Assembly (NCBI GenBank): GCA_965153455.1
Contig: OZ234495.1
Location: forward strand, 20,456,875-20,520,874
Source: Sphagnum compactum
Taxonomy: Eukaryota; Bryophyta; Sphagnopsida; Sphagnales
Direction of reading: 5' to 3'
Length of the DNA stretch: 64,000 nucleotides
The position numbers and the translations under genes were made by a program. The first letter of the stretch is position 1. Each line of letters starts with the position of its first letter. The notes under the pieces were generated by a model that worked only from the letters and a program-made list of their open reading frames with translations, made no database searches and had not been told where the DNA came from. Positions 33,901 through 46,029 of this stretch are shown piece after piece.

Positions 33901-34900
33901 AAAACCATACCTACAAAGTTTCTTTGACGCAGATCAATGTTTAATTTGTAACATGTAGGATTACATATATGATGATTACATACATTAATTTGCATACTTC
34001 TTTGTCAAATAATTCATTGAAATTGTTTTTATTGGTGTTAAGGGTTCTTGTAATGCATGGGTGTATGTGATCATCATGTTTGTCATTATTATCTTGTGTT
34101 ATTGGATCATATAACTTATATTTTTCAATGTCTCGTTATGATGTTGTTCAAATAATTGATCATTTTTTTCGAAAGCTTTCAATATCATGTAATGTTTGAA
34201 TCAACGTGTTGGGATGTGGGGAATTGTTGAGTCACAAAAATGTGTCTATGTGTAAACTTCCATTTTTCATTGTTTCATAACAAACATAATAATTTGACCA
34301 AACACATCTATATTTTCATTAATATTATTTTTATCTTTTACTTGTATCGTGCATTTGAAAATAACATTAATAATAATGTGTACAAAAATTGCTTGAGCTT
34401 TAAGATTTATAGTTGCTTGTCTACATTGTTCATTTTTATTTAACATGTTCTCATCATAAAATATGTGATGTCCAACTAAAACAACAATTAAAAAACAATG
34501 GACAAATGCAAGATTTAAAGTTTTAAAAAAAACTTGTTGTTCCCATGCAATTTATTATATTGAATATTTGATCTTTTTATGTTGTGTGACACTCCAAAAG
34601 CCATGATGTATCTATTATATTTTTTTATATGGCATAATATATTATTTACATTTATGTTTCCATTTATGTTTCATGGATTTTTTATAATTTCATTAAAATC
34701 TATTGATTTTATTTTATTCAAAAATTCTCTTTCATTCATGTTTGATGATTTAGACACGGTTAATTTAACTTTGAGACATATTTGTCTTCATTGTATTACA
34801 TTGAAAACTAAAAATGGGAATAAATGATCTTTTGATAAATTGTATTGTGCATCATCTAAATTCATGAAGTGTTTAATATGCATGTTTGTAATGATATTTT
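30950..34900 (-). mobile_element. Decayed Helitron-type element (Rep/PIF1-like helicase relic)
   Basis: Read on the minus strand, the helicase motifs survive in order but with many stops and frameshifts. A degenerate Walker A region VRGAVEIGKTQVI is near 32320-32270, and a DE-box-like ITILWDEHNVHG near 32000. WENYIHLNNIILIEQM, matching the PIF1 NMRQ-ED region, is near 31860-31800. IVDGTIGCVESISL and HWIQHDDLMHPPIKI are near 31420-31325. FAQGQTFEHLVIDF plus NVQLNMHNIYITLS is near 31125-31020, the final PIF1 motif. Upstream, GSLHIDTFL followed by LNNSPHPNTLI (34260-34200) resembles the HUH Rep-side GSLH-H-LLWL segment of Helitron proteins. Ends were not found: no clear 5' TC or 3' CTRR hairpin. 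The element is clearly non-functional. Confidence 0.7.
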
Positions 34901-35879
34901 GATTGGTCTATTTGTCATTTCACCAATACCAATTCCAAAAGGAAATAAGCTAGGGAACATACATGATAATAAGGTTGGGTTGTTGTATTAATTGATCATT
35001 TTGGATTGATGATTAAAAGATAAAAATTGATGATTACTTAAATTGTATATTACGTTTTTCATATGTTCATGTTGATTTATGTTTATTCCATCATAATCTA
35101 CTAAACCATATGTTTCCATAATTTGTTCAATGTTTATTTTTTTGGCATTTGATCTCTTGTTTACGTAAGTCAATGTTGTTTATACAATGTTCTGCATTTG
35201 CTAATTTTATATTTGTTGATTTGAATATTGATCTCATTATAGGATCAGGTATGCTATTCTTTAGTAATATATATTTTATTTATGTGTATTGATTGTTGAA
35301 CATTTGTATCCAATGGATTTCAACCATGTAACCCATAAGGTTAATTCATCTACATTTTCATTTTCAAATTGACAATTTTTGTTTTTTTGGATGGTGGTTC
35401 AAATTTCCCATATGTTGTAATTGATTTTATAGGTTTTATTAGTTTTTTTCCTAAACACTAATTTTTGATTTTTGTGCCATGTCAAATTTGTACATTTTTA
35501 ATTCCAATATTTAGTCCATTGTGATATTTTTTAATACTCTTTATGAATTTTAATCATTTAAAAAAATGGAAAAAGGTAATTTAACACATGCATTTGCAAA
35601 AGAAACTTTGTTATAGTCTCCTTTGGGTCCCAACCAACACAATCTTGCAAATTCTGCAAACCACCGTAGACCTTTTTCACCCACTTGGGCAAAATAACAA
35701 ATGATCATCCATTTATGCCAAAAAAGGTGAGTTATTATCAACGTGTATAGGGGGATTACTATTTGGCGAACGTGTGAGCGTGAACATGAACAACTAAGCA
35801 AGACTAAACTTTTTTGGAATATTTCGCTAACACATGGCACATAATATTTCATGATGTGGAGGAATATTTTGCCATGTGT

Positions 35880-36055
35880 ACATCGATGAACAAAATTTAT
35901 GGATGAAAAATAAAAATGGATGATAAATGTATGAACAAAAAATGGATGAATGGATGAAATGGATGAAAAATAAAAAATGGATGAAAAAATGTATGAACAA
36001 GAAAATGGATGAAAGGATGAAATGGATGAAAAATAAAAATAGATGAACCAAAAGA
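35880..36055. repeat. ATGGATGAA minisatellite
   Basis: Repeated ATGGATGAA, AAATGGATGA and TGTATGAACAA units in a degenerate array. They generate the fortuitous His/Phe/Ser-rich minus-strand frames here. Confidence 0.85.
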
Positions 36056-36499
36056 AAATGAACACAACCTATTCACAACCAAAAATTATGTGTCAATCTA
36101 AATTCTACATGTTCATGACTGAAAGGTATGTGTTAATTGAAACACCATTTGTTCATCTGCAAGAGGTATGTTCCCATTAGGAATTGAGAGAATATGAGGC
36201 CGAACATTCTCTATACGATTTCAACCTATTTTTTATTTGAAGTCAGTCATTCAAACCTCTTATGTCTAGGATAATTCTTGCTACTTAAAAAAAAACTACA
36301 TTCTTTCCCCTTCTCCACCCAAACTGCCTAGTTCCATATTTCCTACAGCTACCACCCGTTTGCAAGTGCTAAACATCTATTTTACAATGGCAAAGAGAAA
36401 ATTAACAGCAATGGTCACACCAAACATCTTGGAAACTATGATTGAATACACTTTAATCTCAAGCATACTAAATAAAATATGTGAGTTGACAAAAAAACC

Positions 36500-36970
36500 T
36501 TTGGAATATTCAAAAGATCCCACCTAGTTAAACCCCTTAAAGCATTTGTTAGATATCATAACATGGGGAATAAAATGGAAAAAAGAAATTGACAAAACAA
36601 ATGAATGGGCGACATGTTGATGGACAAAATTGAAGATAAATAAAGAAAATCTTCCATTGCTCAAACAAATGTAAACATTCTGAAAGAGGATATGGAAGAC
36701 TACCATTTGGTGATGTTTACACATGCCATGGATTTCTTTCAAAAACACACAAATTTGAAAAAGTCGATTCCAGAACATTTTTTCAGAAGCTTATTAAAGG
36801 ATTTATCAATAGAGGATTTGGTAACCCTTAGCTCTTATTAACAAAATTTATGAAATCTAGTAGACGACTTTATGCAACTTTAGGCAAGCGAGCACAGGTG
36901 CCATAAGACTTATGGAACAAAATGTTAAAACAATTTGTGAATTGTTAGATGATAGGCCCAACCTTGAAAC
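36500..36970 (+). pseudogene. Unrecognised ORF relic, copy A
   Basis: A reading frame interrupted by stops encodes YHLVMFTHAMDFFQKH, then EHFFRSLLKDLSIEDLVTL, then SRRLYATLGKRAQ and a short tail containing LKPRYVYD. It aligns along its whole length with copy B at 37580-38053 (LKDLS-EDLV, RRLYAT-GK, P-KPR). Upstream of the main block both copies also share a weakly conserved Trp/Lys segment. I do not recognise the family. Two related broken copies within 1.2 kb suggest a repeated or mobile unit. Confidence 0.6.
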
Positions 36971-37299
36971 CACGATATGTCTATGATTAAAAAAAAAAAA
37001 AACATCCCAACAAATGAAGGAGAAACCAGAATACCATTCTTTGTAGTAATTTGTGGTTGAATAGATTTTTTTATATGAATTAGGGCTAAAGTTGAACATA
37101 GAAATTGTTTCTTGATTCCTAAAATTCCAAAGGGATGCATATACATTACCCATTTAGTCCTTGGAACTCCAAACAAAGCTTATAAAACCCCCATACAATG
37201 ATTTCATGGTCATTATATTTCAAATAAAATTTTAATTATATTTTTTCGCTCTCTATTGTTTGTTTGTATTTTTGATATCATCACTATCCACTTGCATTT

Positions 37300-37332
37300 G
37301 AAATACCTATAATATAATATAATATAATATCC
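37300..37332. repeat. (AATAT)n microsatellite
   Basis: Four to five tandem TATAA-type pentamers in AT-rich DNA between the two ORF copies. Confidence 0.8.
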
Positions 37333-37579
37333 TATTACTTCGACAAAATATTTGTATCCTCCCACCCAATATTATTAATTCAGGTACTTAATTGCCTTAT
37401 TCAGTATTACCATTTCAGTTGGATTTCCCCTAAACAATGACAAATAGACCATTGATTACTAGTGAACTATTGTTTACAATTCAATGCATGATTGAAAACG
37501 CATTGTTGCATTCAATTTTAGACATATTTTTTGAGCAAATAAAATGACCATGGCGAGTTCCTCAAGATGACAATCAATT

Positions 37580-38053
37580 CGACCTTTTACACGGACTGTT
37601 AAAAATCAAGAAATGGGGTAGTTTACAAAAAAGACAAAATGAATAACATAGATGAGTGGGGCGCCTGGTAGTGGGCAAACGAAAAGATGAAAGAACAAGG
37701 TTCAATAAAAGGCCAAGGCAAAACCCCCAATTAATAGAACATGATATATTTAAGATTATCATTGGGTGATGTTTAACCATGTGATGGAATTTTTCAAACA
37801 TTGCGCAAGCCTTAAAAAACCACTTCTTGAACACTACTTTACTAGCTTTCTAAAAGATTTATCAAATAAAGACTTGGTCGCCCTATATGGATTATTAACA
37901 ACAAAAATTGGAAAACCCAAAAGAAGACTATATGCAACTATAGGCAAATGCGCTTGGGATCGACAACATGAAAGAAACAAAATCCTCCAACTGCTTGAGA
38001 ATCCACGGATGATCAGATCACCACCAAAACCACGAAAATTATGGGATAGTTGA
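37580..38053 (+). pseudogene. Unrecognised ORF relic, copy B (95-codon open part at 37766-38053)
   Basis: The C-terminal part is still open: MMFNHVMEFFKHCASLKK, FTSFLKDLSNKDLVALYG, GKPKRRLYATIGKCAW, RQHERNKILQLLENPR and PPKPRKLWDS, then TGA at 38051-38053. It is basic and helix-rich with no known motif. The segment before 37766 has stops in frame. Similarity to copy A over about 100 codons, despite decay at the DNA level, indicates that the common ancestor was protein-coding. Confidence 0.6.
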
Positions 38054-38059
38054 AAAAGA

Positions 38060-41000
38060 CAATGTCTAAACTCGTGACGAGAAAATAATGTTTATTCAAT
38101 TGTACTATGTAATACATACAATAATTTGAATTGTCCAAATGTAGAAATCATATGTAATTAATTGAACATGGATTGATATAAAATGGATTAATTTGTAATT
38201 ATGGATAAAAAAATGAATTTTGTTTCTAACAATTTTAACAAAACTAAAGGGACATATAAGAAGAGAAAAGCGTGATGAAACAAAACCCTAAATGTATACT
38301 ATAATTTAGAGGCATAACTAGTAGCATGTAATCATATAAAACAACATTGACAACCCATTAAGATATTGAACAAACCTTAATCCATACCAATTTGCACCAT
38401 TGTTTTATACCTACCATTCTTTTCCAAATTGGGCAAAACTTCCATTTGCCTTTCATTATCTTGAATCACAACATATAAGATTCAATGTTTGTCGTGCTTA
38501 AATGAAAACACTAAATTATTATAAATTTGGCACTCTAATACATAGTTAGTTAGAGAATTGTGATGGGTAAAAATTTACATCTTTAATAACTATAATATAG
38601 GTAACCTTCAATTGTTTACAAAAAAAAAATGAAAAAAATTCAATTAAATTCAAATGACCTTAATTAGGAAATACATATCCTTTTGGGTAGGTTTAGAAGT
38701 AGGAATAATTTTAGGGGCATTTGGAATGTCTTAGCATTCCACGTATCAAAGGGCATACACATGTTAGTAGCCACGACCTTAGGTTTAGAGGTTGATTCAT
38801 TGTGTTAACATTCCAAGGTTGCTAAGATGTCAAGATGCACTCCCAACTAAGGTTGAATTGATATAGGACATTTGTAAGTTATTGAAAACCAAATGACAAT
38901 CCACAACAATAGTTCTTGATATATTTCAACCATACATGTTTAAACGTAAAAAAAATGGTTTCCAAACTATTCACACGAGGCACACATAATCAATTAAATA
39001 TTTTCTCCTCTTACAAAATGGGGAGAAAATATTGTGAATACCTAAGCAATTGTCAATCTAAAGTTTTTACAACATATTGACCATGAAATTGCTCCACTTC
39101 CATTTGAACAACACTTTGTAAAGAGGTTCAACAAAAAAAAGAAATAAACGTTTACATTCACATTTTGCATGAACTCATTAAAGTGACATAACCTTAAATT
39201 TTGAAATGATAATGTCTAGCTTCTTTGTCACATAATTTGTTGTTACAACATGAATTGGTTCTATTTTGCTTTAGTTGAGAATAATCATGGTTGAATTATA
39301 ACATTTTTGTTTAGCATTGTCTCAGCAAGTTCCCACATCATTTGTTTTACTACTTTTAGCTTCAAGATGTTGTTTGCATTCCCCCTAACCTCTTTATTGT
39401 TGAATTGCTTCTTTGTAAATTTTGCTACTTTTCCAATAATACTTTATTATTAAAATTTGTCTTTTTCTGAAAACATCATCCAAACTACAAAAAAGAAAAG
39501 AAATATAATTGATAAATAGAAAAGTGTAATTGATTATAGTCGAGTGACTAAGAAACCAAAATGGACATACATGAATTTTAGGGAACCAACCAAAGCTTTT
39601 GCACTTTTTTAACAAAAACATTCATACCATTATGTGGTGTTGAAAATCTTCTAATGGTGCCACCATTACCATTGTTTTCAATGGGTCTTCAACTTTTCAT
39701 CACAACATGAGGAGGGAATATGAAAACATTCAATGCACACCTTGAGATAATGAAAATATTGGGATTGTGAAATGAGGAGGAGTTTAAAGATAACCCTCTC
39801 CAAAATGTGGATGTTTAACATATTGAAATGGGTAACCTAGCAAATGACATCAACCACCATATCCACCTTCACAATAATTTAATGTCTAAGACTACAAGGA
39901 AATGGTACCTTTTGACTATCATTCTATTTTCTAATTGAAAATCATGTAGAATATTTGATTGTAGTTGTCCAAATTGATAGCAAAAAACACCATAAAATCA
40001 AAGGCAAACACATTTTTAGCCTTGACACAAGAGCCTTTTTTGAATCTTTACATATTCAACTTTGTGATAACTAACCTCATGCACCTAGCAAATTATTATG
40101 TGGAGAGAGTTAATGTTGTTCGCCTTTTTTTTGTTTTTAAGAACCATTTTGAAATCTATAACATTTCCTTTCATCATTTCTAATTCCACACGATTAATAT
40201 GTATAATTTCAAGAGACTTCAAAATTAGCTCTCACAAAAATTGTTCCAAATTAAAAATTGAAACACTTAAGTGCATATATTTTTCATCAATAATCAACAA
40301 TCACTAGTGGGAGGATTCATAAAAGGTAGTGTTTTAAACCCAAGATTAACCAAAGATGCACAAAAACAATTGTATAATTTTCATGTGAAATAAAAAAACA
40401 ACTCCCACAAGAAATGAAGAAATTTATGGCATGAACCAAAAAAAAAAACCAAAACCTAAAATCAATAAGATCAAATGAAAATAAAAAAGTTCATTCCACT
40501 CCATACCTTGCCATGAAATGGACTACCTTTTCATTTGAAAAAAGAACATGACACAAATTGCAAAAATAAAATAAAATTCCTTTTTTTAAAATCACAAAAA
40601 TATGCATATAAATATCAGACTATGAACAAGGTGGGTAGCAGGTAAGGCAATGTGAAAAGAAGAATGAAAAAAAAGAAAAAAAAATCTTCTCAAACAAAGA
40701 TTTCATTTTCCCATCCTAGAAGACCTATGCTGCTTATACATGTGTTTTTTTAGCAGACATAAATGATTTTTCTCATGTGGATTTGGAAATTCATTATCAA
40801 AATGGTGTTTTTTAGGTCAAATCCATGTTAGTATGGTTTTTGCTAGGTTTCAACTATAGTCATACTTGCTTTCATGTAACTATGTTGAAAGGTTGTTTTT
40901 AAATGTTTTTTTCAAGTATATGTTGTTATTTAAGCTTCTCTAAGGATCTCTTTGAATCAATTGCAAGATTTTTTTTAGTAAGTTTGGTCTAAGTTCTTCC

Positions 41001-42040
41001 TCTTTCACACCAAATTAAATCACCATTCTCATCATGTTCATTGCCAAGTTCTTTACCTTGTATACCAAAACCACCATTCTCATGATGCCTACTATCAAGT
41101 TCTTCCTCATGTACATGCAATGCACCATTTTTCTAATGTTCAATACCATACTTGAAGCTACCTCTCTTCAAAGTAACTTGGTCAAAACAACATTTTCCAC
41201 CTCATCTTCTTTTCAATTGACCTTGGGTTGCTTCTTTTTGGCTACCTTGGAATTAATTGCACCCCACTTGTTCCTTCACTTTCTCAACCTCTTGCCATCA
41301 CCTATTTGCTAGAGAAGCGAGAAGTGAAATTTGATCTCCCAAAGCCAGTGGTGCCACAAATGTATGGAACCTCAATTAATTTTGCACATTCAACATAGAT
41401 TTCTTTCCTTTGTTCAAGTTTTGAAAAGGCAAATCCAAACCCTTTCCTTTTGTCCACAATGGGCACACACACTCCACTCCTTGTGAGAAGAAGATGAAAA
41501 TAGTTGTGATCTTTGGAATGTTTAAATGCATCCTAATTTTTTGTAATCTTATTTTTAGATTGAAATACACATGTGATAGATTCCAATTTGGAATTTTCCA
41601 TAGAATGACTTATGGAGCCTATAGTTGTTTTACTTAAACTAGGTTTGATGAATCATTTGTCATTGGAATTTAATTATTTCCTCAATTTTATGAGTGGATT
41701 TGGGCAAGTTAGTCAGGATGTAATCCACAAATGTGGGTGATTAATCTATTTTGAGGAACATTTTGTTTTGGGGGGACAAATTTTGTTTTTTTTTGACACA
41801 ATAAATAGGAAATTTTAGGAAATTTTAGATTTTAAAGTCAAAAAATTGATTAGTTTTGCAAATTTTATCCAAAAAAAATCCAAATTATTGTTATCACAAA
41901 AAAGAAAAGAAATTGATGAATGTACCAAAGTTTGTTCTTTGCATGGATGGAATATGTAGGTATTGACAAAATTTGGTTTCAAAAAAAAGGTACATTCATC
42001 ATCCATGAAATAAAAATTTCAAAATTGAACATATCGCAGA
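38060..42040. other. AT-rich block without recognisable genes
   Basis: Only short frames. A three-copy repeat of about 55 bases occurs at 40991-41153. Composition rises sharply near 42040, where the next gene island begins. Confidence 0.5.
40991..41153. repeat. Three-copy, about 55-base tandem repeat
   Basis: Each unit starts AAGTTCTT(C/T)(C/A)CCT and contains CACCATT(C/T)T then a (T/A)CATGTTCA or similar. On the minus strand the repeat reads as an acidic peptide with EELDSRHHENGG and KELGNEHDENGD. It may be a relic of coding DNA. Confidence 0.6.
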
Positions 42041-42049
42041 TAATGGATG

Positions 42050-43141
42050 AGAAAAAACTCATCCAGACCAAGTCCGCCGGTCGAGGAAGCCTGGGGCATC
42101 CAACTGCATCCAAGTCGCTAACTTGGGCTATTTAATTTAATTTTTTTTTAATTTCTATGTCGGGAAAGAAGGAAAGGAAAAAAAGAGCCAACAAGTCTTT
42201 TCCCCTGCCAATCCAGCGGTCTGCAATTCATTCAGTCCAGTATCCGACGGTGTACAATCAATGACGTGGAACTCAGCCGGACCGAGGAACCTTTCAACAC
42301 GAGGCTACCACTGGACCAGCACGCCAACGAAGTTGCTACGACCGACACGTAACAGGGTCATGGACCGTCCATCTAAGAGGATGGTGATCCGCGGCTCGTT
42401 GGCACAATACGGACGCTCCGATCTAGCTCCACCACTTAAAGACCACTCATTTGCCTAGACCCCATCAACTGCTCGATTTCATTTGCCACGTCAGGAATTA
42501 AGGCATCGGACGGAAATGCGTCAATAAGAATCGAACGGTGCAGATGGACTAGAGTTTTGACGGCTTCGATCTCGCCAGAAATACTCTAGGTGGGGTTGCT
42601 GCAGTTGCTGTTCTGGTACAAAACTCGTGTCCGCCATCACCATCTTCTTTCTCGAGCTTTCTCGATTTTTGGACATTCTTCTTTGCCGGTTTTTTCGTGG
42701 CGTTCTTATCACAATTTTCTTCCACTACCCGTTCTGATTTGTGATTTGAGAGATTTGTGATTTGTGATATTTTTTCAGAGAAATATTTGGATGGTTTTTC
42801 TTCTGGTTTGGTGCGCAGGAATTCATTCGCCATCCTTCGACAATCTCGTATTGCAGCAACAAGCAAGTTCGAGTCTGGGAGCATTTCGAGATTTCTTCCT
42901 CTGATTCTTTCTTTTCAATTGCATATTCTCTGCGAAGGAAGTGTTTTCCGGAAGTTGTTTTTGTTTTTATTTTGTCGGAAGAATTTGGTTTGTAAGGGGT
43001 TTGGAATCAGAAGAGAAAAACGAAGCTCGAGAATCGAAAGCTTTTAGCTCTTATTGTGAGATTGTATCACCGTCTGGGGGTGCCCGCGGGGATTTCTCTC
43101 TTTCTCAAGTGTTGTAGCGGGGGTAAAGAGGCGGCGGCGGC
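42050..43141 (+). promoter_or_regulatory. Probable promoter and 5' leader of the cysteine-rich protein gene
   Basis: A GC-richer stretch with pyrimidine-rich patches that ends at the ATG at 43142. A minus-strand frame of 111 codons (42549-42884) is present, but it has no recognisable domain and is probably fortuitous. Confidence 0.35.
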
Positions 43142-43465
43142 ATGTCTCCAGGAGTAGCGATACAGCAAGTAGCGCAGGGGTTGAGTGTACTAGCAGGAGC
43201 ATGGGCCATCAAGTCGATTCTAGACGCAACAGAAGATCAAAAGCCGATGGCAGGAGGATTCCGATGCGCGACTTGTAATGGATCGAGGAGAGTGCCATGC
43301 CTGTGCACGAGGTGGTCAGACAACGATGTAGGCTGTGGAACTTGCAGCGGAACTGGCATGATGCGGTGCAGCAGTTGCGGAGGCTCCGGAACCGGAAGGC
43401 CTATACCTGTACAGATCCGGGCTTCTAGTATTCCTGGAGGAGGAGGAGGGAACCAAAGGACTTGA
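43142..43465 (+). CDS. Small DnaJ-type cysteine-rich zinc-finger protein
   Basis: A single-exon frame of 107 aa. Residues about 11-28 (AQGLSVLAGAWAIKSIL region) are hydrophobic and could anchor or target the protein. From residue 42 follow FRCATCNGSRRVPCLC, then GCGTCSGTG, RCSSCGGSGTGRP. These are the CxxCxG repeats that bind two zinc ions in the DnaJ central domain, here without a J domain. Plant proteins of this type (BSD2, LQY1 and relatives) act as plastid assembly chaperones or disulfide-related factors; which one this matches is not resolved. The second CxxC of the first finger is partly altered (CLC), which may matter for zinc binding. The Gly-rich tail ends GGGGGNQRT. Confidence 0.75.
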   Translation: MSPGVAIQQVAQGLSVLAGAWAIKSILDATEDQKPMAGGFRCATCNGSRRVPCLCTRWSDNDVGCGTCSGTGMMRCSSCGGSGTGRPIPVQIRASSIPGGGGGNQRT

Positions 43466-43469
43466 GAAT

Positions 43470-44700
43470 CCGTTTATTAGTATCTCCACGTTTCAAGGTT
43501 CTCGACTTGCCCTAAATCCCATATTCATCTGCTGGTCATGATCTCGACCAGCCACACGATTGTCCAGAGAGCTCTACAATATTGCTCTGAAACTGATTCT
43601 TAGAAAAGCTCTTCCACCCATGGAGCTGCGTGTTGAATTCAAATGACTCAAGCGGTTTGCATTACCAACCCCTTATAGAAAGATCATCATTTGGCAACCT
43701 AATTTTTGCCGAAGTTTACATGCCGCATTCTATGCACCACCATGGAATATCTGCTGCATGACAGCCGCCATTAAAGCTTTTCCTCAGGAGTATGAAGTCT
43801 TAGATTTTGCATCATTGTCAATATGTGTACCATAGATGTTTTCTCAGGCCAAGTAGTAGTACAGTTCCCAGAAATAGAGACAGTTTTGGATTGTTAAGGA
43901 TTTGAGCACGACTGCACGTCATGCTATTGCTTGTTTGGAACTTGGTTGGAATTAAGGAAATTGACTTTGTGGTTTGTATTCCAGATTTAATTGCTCAAAG
44001 CTGAAAGTACCCCCACATCTTCCTCTCCTGCACCCTCTATTGGAATATGGTTTCTGGATCCTATATTTCTTCTGGATCATTATATATTTTTCCCAACAAT
44101 CTGGTTTACCGAAAGATAAATGCTTCCCTTCTTTCACTAGATCAGCACTGTTGTTTGTTCGTGTTTTTAAAATTTGCTGGTTTTTGAAACTGATTGTGGG
44201 TGTAGATGTTATTTGTTGAAAGGTCTCAACAGATTATAATGAAGTTGTTCTATTGTGGTCACATTTGCTATGCAATGAAGATGGGTTCCTCCATTCCCAT
44301 CAGTATCTGACAGGATTATTCTCCTACCCATCTATAGTAGTTGCATGTAAAATTGTTTGAATGAGGATAGGATTAACTTTTTATTTATTTGCAATGTCTC
44401 TTAATTGCAAGCTGATGTCATGATTTAGTCTTCCGGTCATGTTCAGATATGTAACAAATGCAGGATACAGATGTTTCCCCAAAGTTTGACAAGTTATGTG
44501 CCCAGTACCAATCTGTAATAGCCACAACTATACTTGCTTGAGTGAGGATGGTAGTGACTTTTTTTATTAGCTATGTCTCTTGAGACCCAGTCTCCAGTGC
44601 ATTGCAATCCATCTTGCTGACCGTGCTTCTGCATCCCTCCAACTCATGACTTTTTTGAGTAAGATTCTCATGGATGTCATGCTGTTCATCCCTCTTGTTC
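43470..44700. other. 3' region downstream of the cysteine-rich protein gene
   Basis: No coding exon was recognised. A diverged duplication of about 90 bases is visible: about 44320-44410 and about 44495-44580 share TGAATGAGGATAG/TGAGTGAGGATGG, ACTTTTT and ATGTCTCTT. Confidence 0.45.
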
Positions 44701-44743
44701 TGAAAAGTTCTTCCAGTGCAATCTGGAGGCCTTGAGCTGCTGT

Positions 44744-45923
44744 TCAACACATCACCCTGTTCTCTATATAGCCTTTCTGGCCCATTTGACTACTGGGGTT
44801 GTCACTGGAAGACAAGGTCCCAGCACTGTACTTCAACTCTAGTATCTCTTGCTGAGCAGACCTACCAGCTGGAGGAACATTACATCCACCACTCAGACTT
44901 TCAGCATGGTGACCTGATTCAGTTTTCCTTCTTGTGAAAGTGCTCTTAACATCTACTTCTGGAGTGACTGAATAAAAACTCATCTGCCCAAACTGCTCAG
45001 TTAAATCCAACTGCAAGCTGCAGGCTCCTGGACTCACATTGCACTGTTTGTTGATCCCAGTGTTTGAGGTTGTATCTTGAGGAACTCGTGAACACTTTGG
45101 TCTTGAGATGCCATTAGGGCCCTTCATATAGTCCTGTTCCACTCTCCCCATGATTAACCTGCCGGGAAAGGCATCCTGCAGCTGCTTGTGAGCGCTATTG
45201 GAGACTGCTTTCCATGTGGTCCATAACAAACCAGTCTTTTTGCTGATGTATCATCCTTCACACTGCTTATGTGCTGGTAGGTGCGCTGGAATGCATGGTC
45301 GTATTGAACCAAAAAGCTGGAGCATTCATAACCCATAATCTGCATATAGTAAGCATAACACCTCTGCACTCAAAATCCCTTATTATGTGGTGCTACACCC
45401 CAAAGCTTGACTTCTATATCAGCAGAACAACATTTGCAGAGATAAAGTGAAAAGGTAAATCCATCTCACCGGTGCTGATGTTTCCTTCATTGCAGCCTTT
45501 AATAACTGCAGTAGCCAGATGAAGCAAACATAAGGCAAAAGGGTCAAAAGACAAAAGAGAGCGCTCCATGTAATGTGTAGCCATGATGAGTAGGCACAAT
45601 AGATAGTAACCATAGGACTGTCAGATGACACTATTTCAGTGCATGTACCTCATCTAACATGAAGAATCCCTTGGGCAGAATCCTTTCCAGTTCTCTTCCA
45701 GTGCATTCTCCATTATGATAATAGTTGTTATACATTACCAAGACTGAAGACTGGATGTTATGCAGTCATCTTCCCCCTTGCACAAAGTAGTATCAAACAT
45801 GCTTGAATATAGATATAAGAGCTCTGTTCATAACACTGGTCTTCATTTGTTCTCTTTAGGGAGAACTGCATTGTAGAGGGGATAAAAGGTCTTCACCTCA
45901 GCAATGACAGTTTGCAATGGCAT
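44744..45923 (-). CDS. Unrecognised five-exon gene, 236 aa
   Basis: Exons 45923-45897, 45750-45649, 45505-45470, 45339-45232 and 45181-44744 all join in phase 0 with GT-AG borders. The protein starts MPLQTVIAE. It continues with VLVMYNNYYHNGECTGRELE, RILPKGFFMLDE, LLKAAMKETSAP, IMGYECSSFLVQYDHAFQRT and LLQDAFPGRLIMGRVEQDYM. A 120-residue Ser/Thr-rich, low-hydrophobic C-terminus follows. The first part looks like a folded helical domain, the last part disordered. If intron 1 is retained, the frame from MPLQTVIAE continues with VKTFYPLYNAVLPKENK and stops, so the first exon junction is the weakest. A telo-box lies about 90 bases upstream of the ATG. I do not recognise the family. Confidence 0.45.
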
Positions 45924-46009
45924 TTCCAAGTGGAGATGGCAAATTTTGAGCCATCCTGATCTGAATTTTCAGTAGGTTTGGCAATTGATGATGAATAGCT
46001 TGGCACTGT

Positions 46010-46029
46010 AAACCCTAAACCCTAAACCC
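46010..46029. promoter_or_regulatory. Telo-box cluster upstream of the unrecognised minus-strand gene
   Basis: Three AAACCCT units about 90 bases before the proposed ATG at 45923, on the side expected for its 5' leader. Confidence 0.5.

Noticed and set aside
35550-36065. Minus-strand frame of 171 codons rich in Phe, His and Ser
   Set aside because: Much of it is translation of the ATGGATGAA minisatellite.
42549-42884. Minus-strand frame of 111 codons, basic and lysine-rich
   Set aside because: No domain and no splice context; overlaps the probable leader of the cysteine-rich protein gene.
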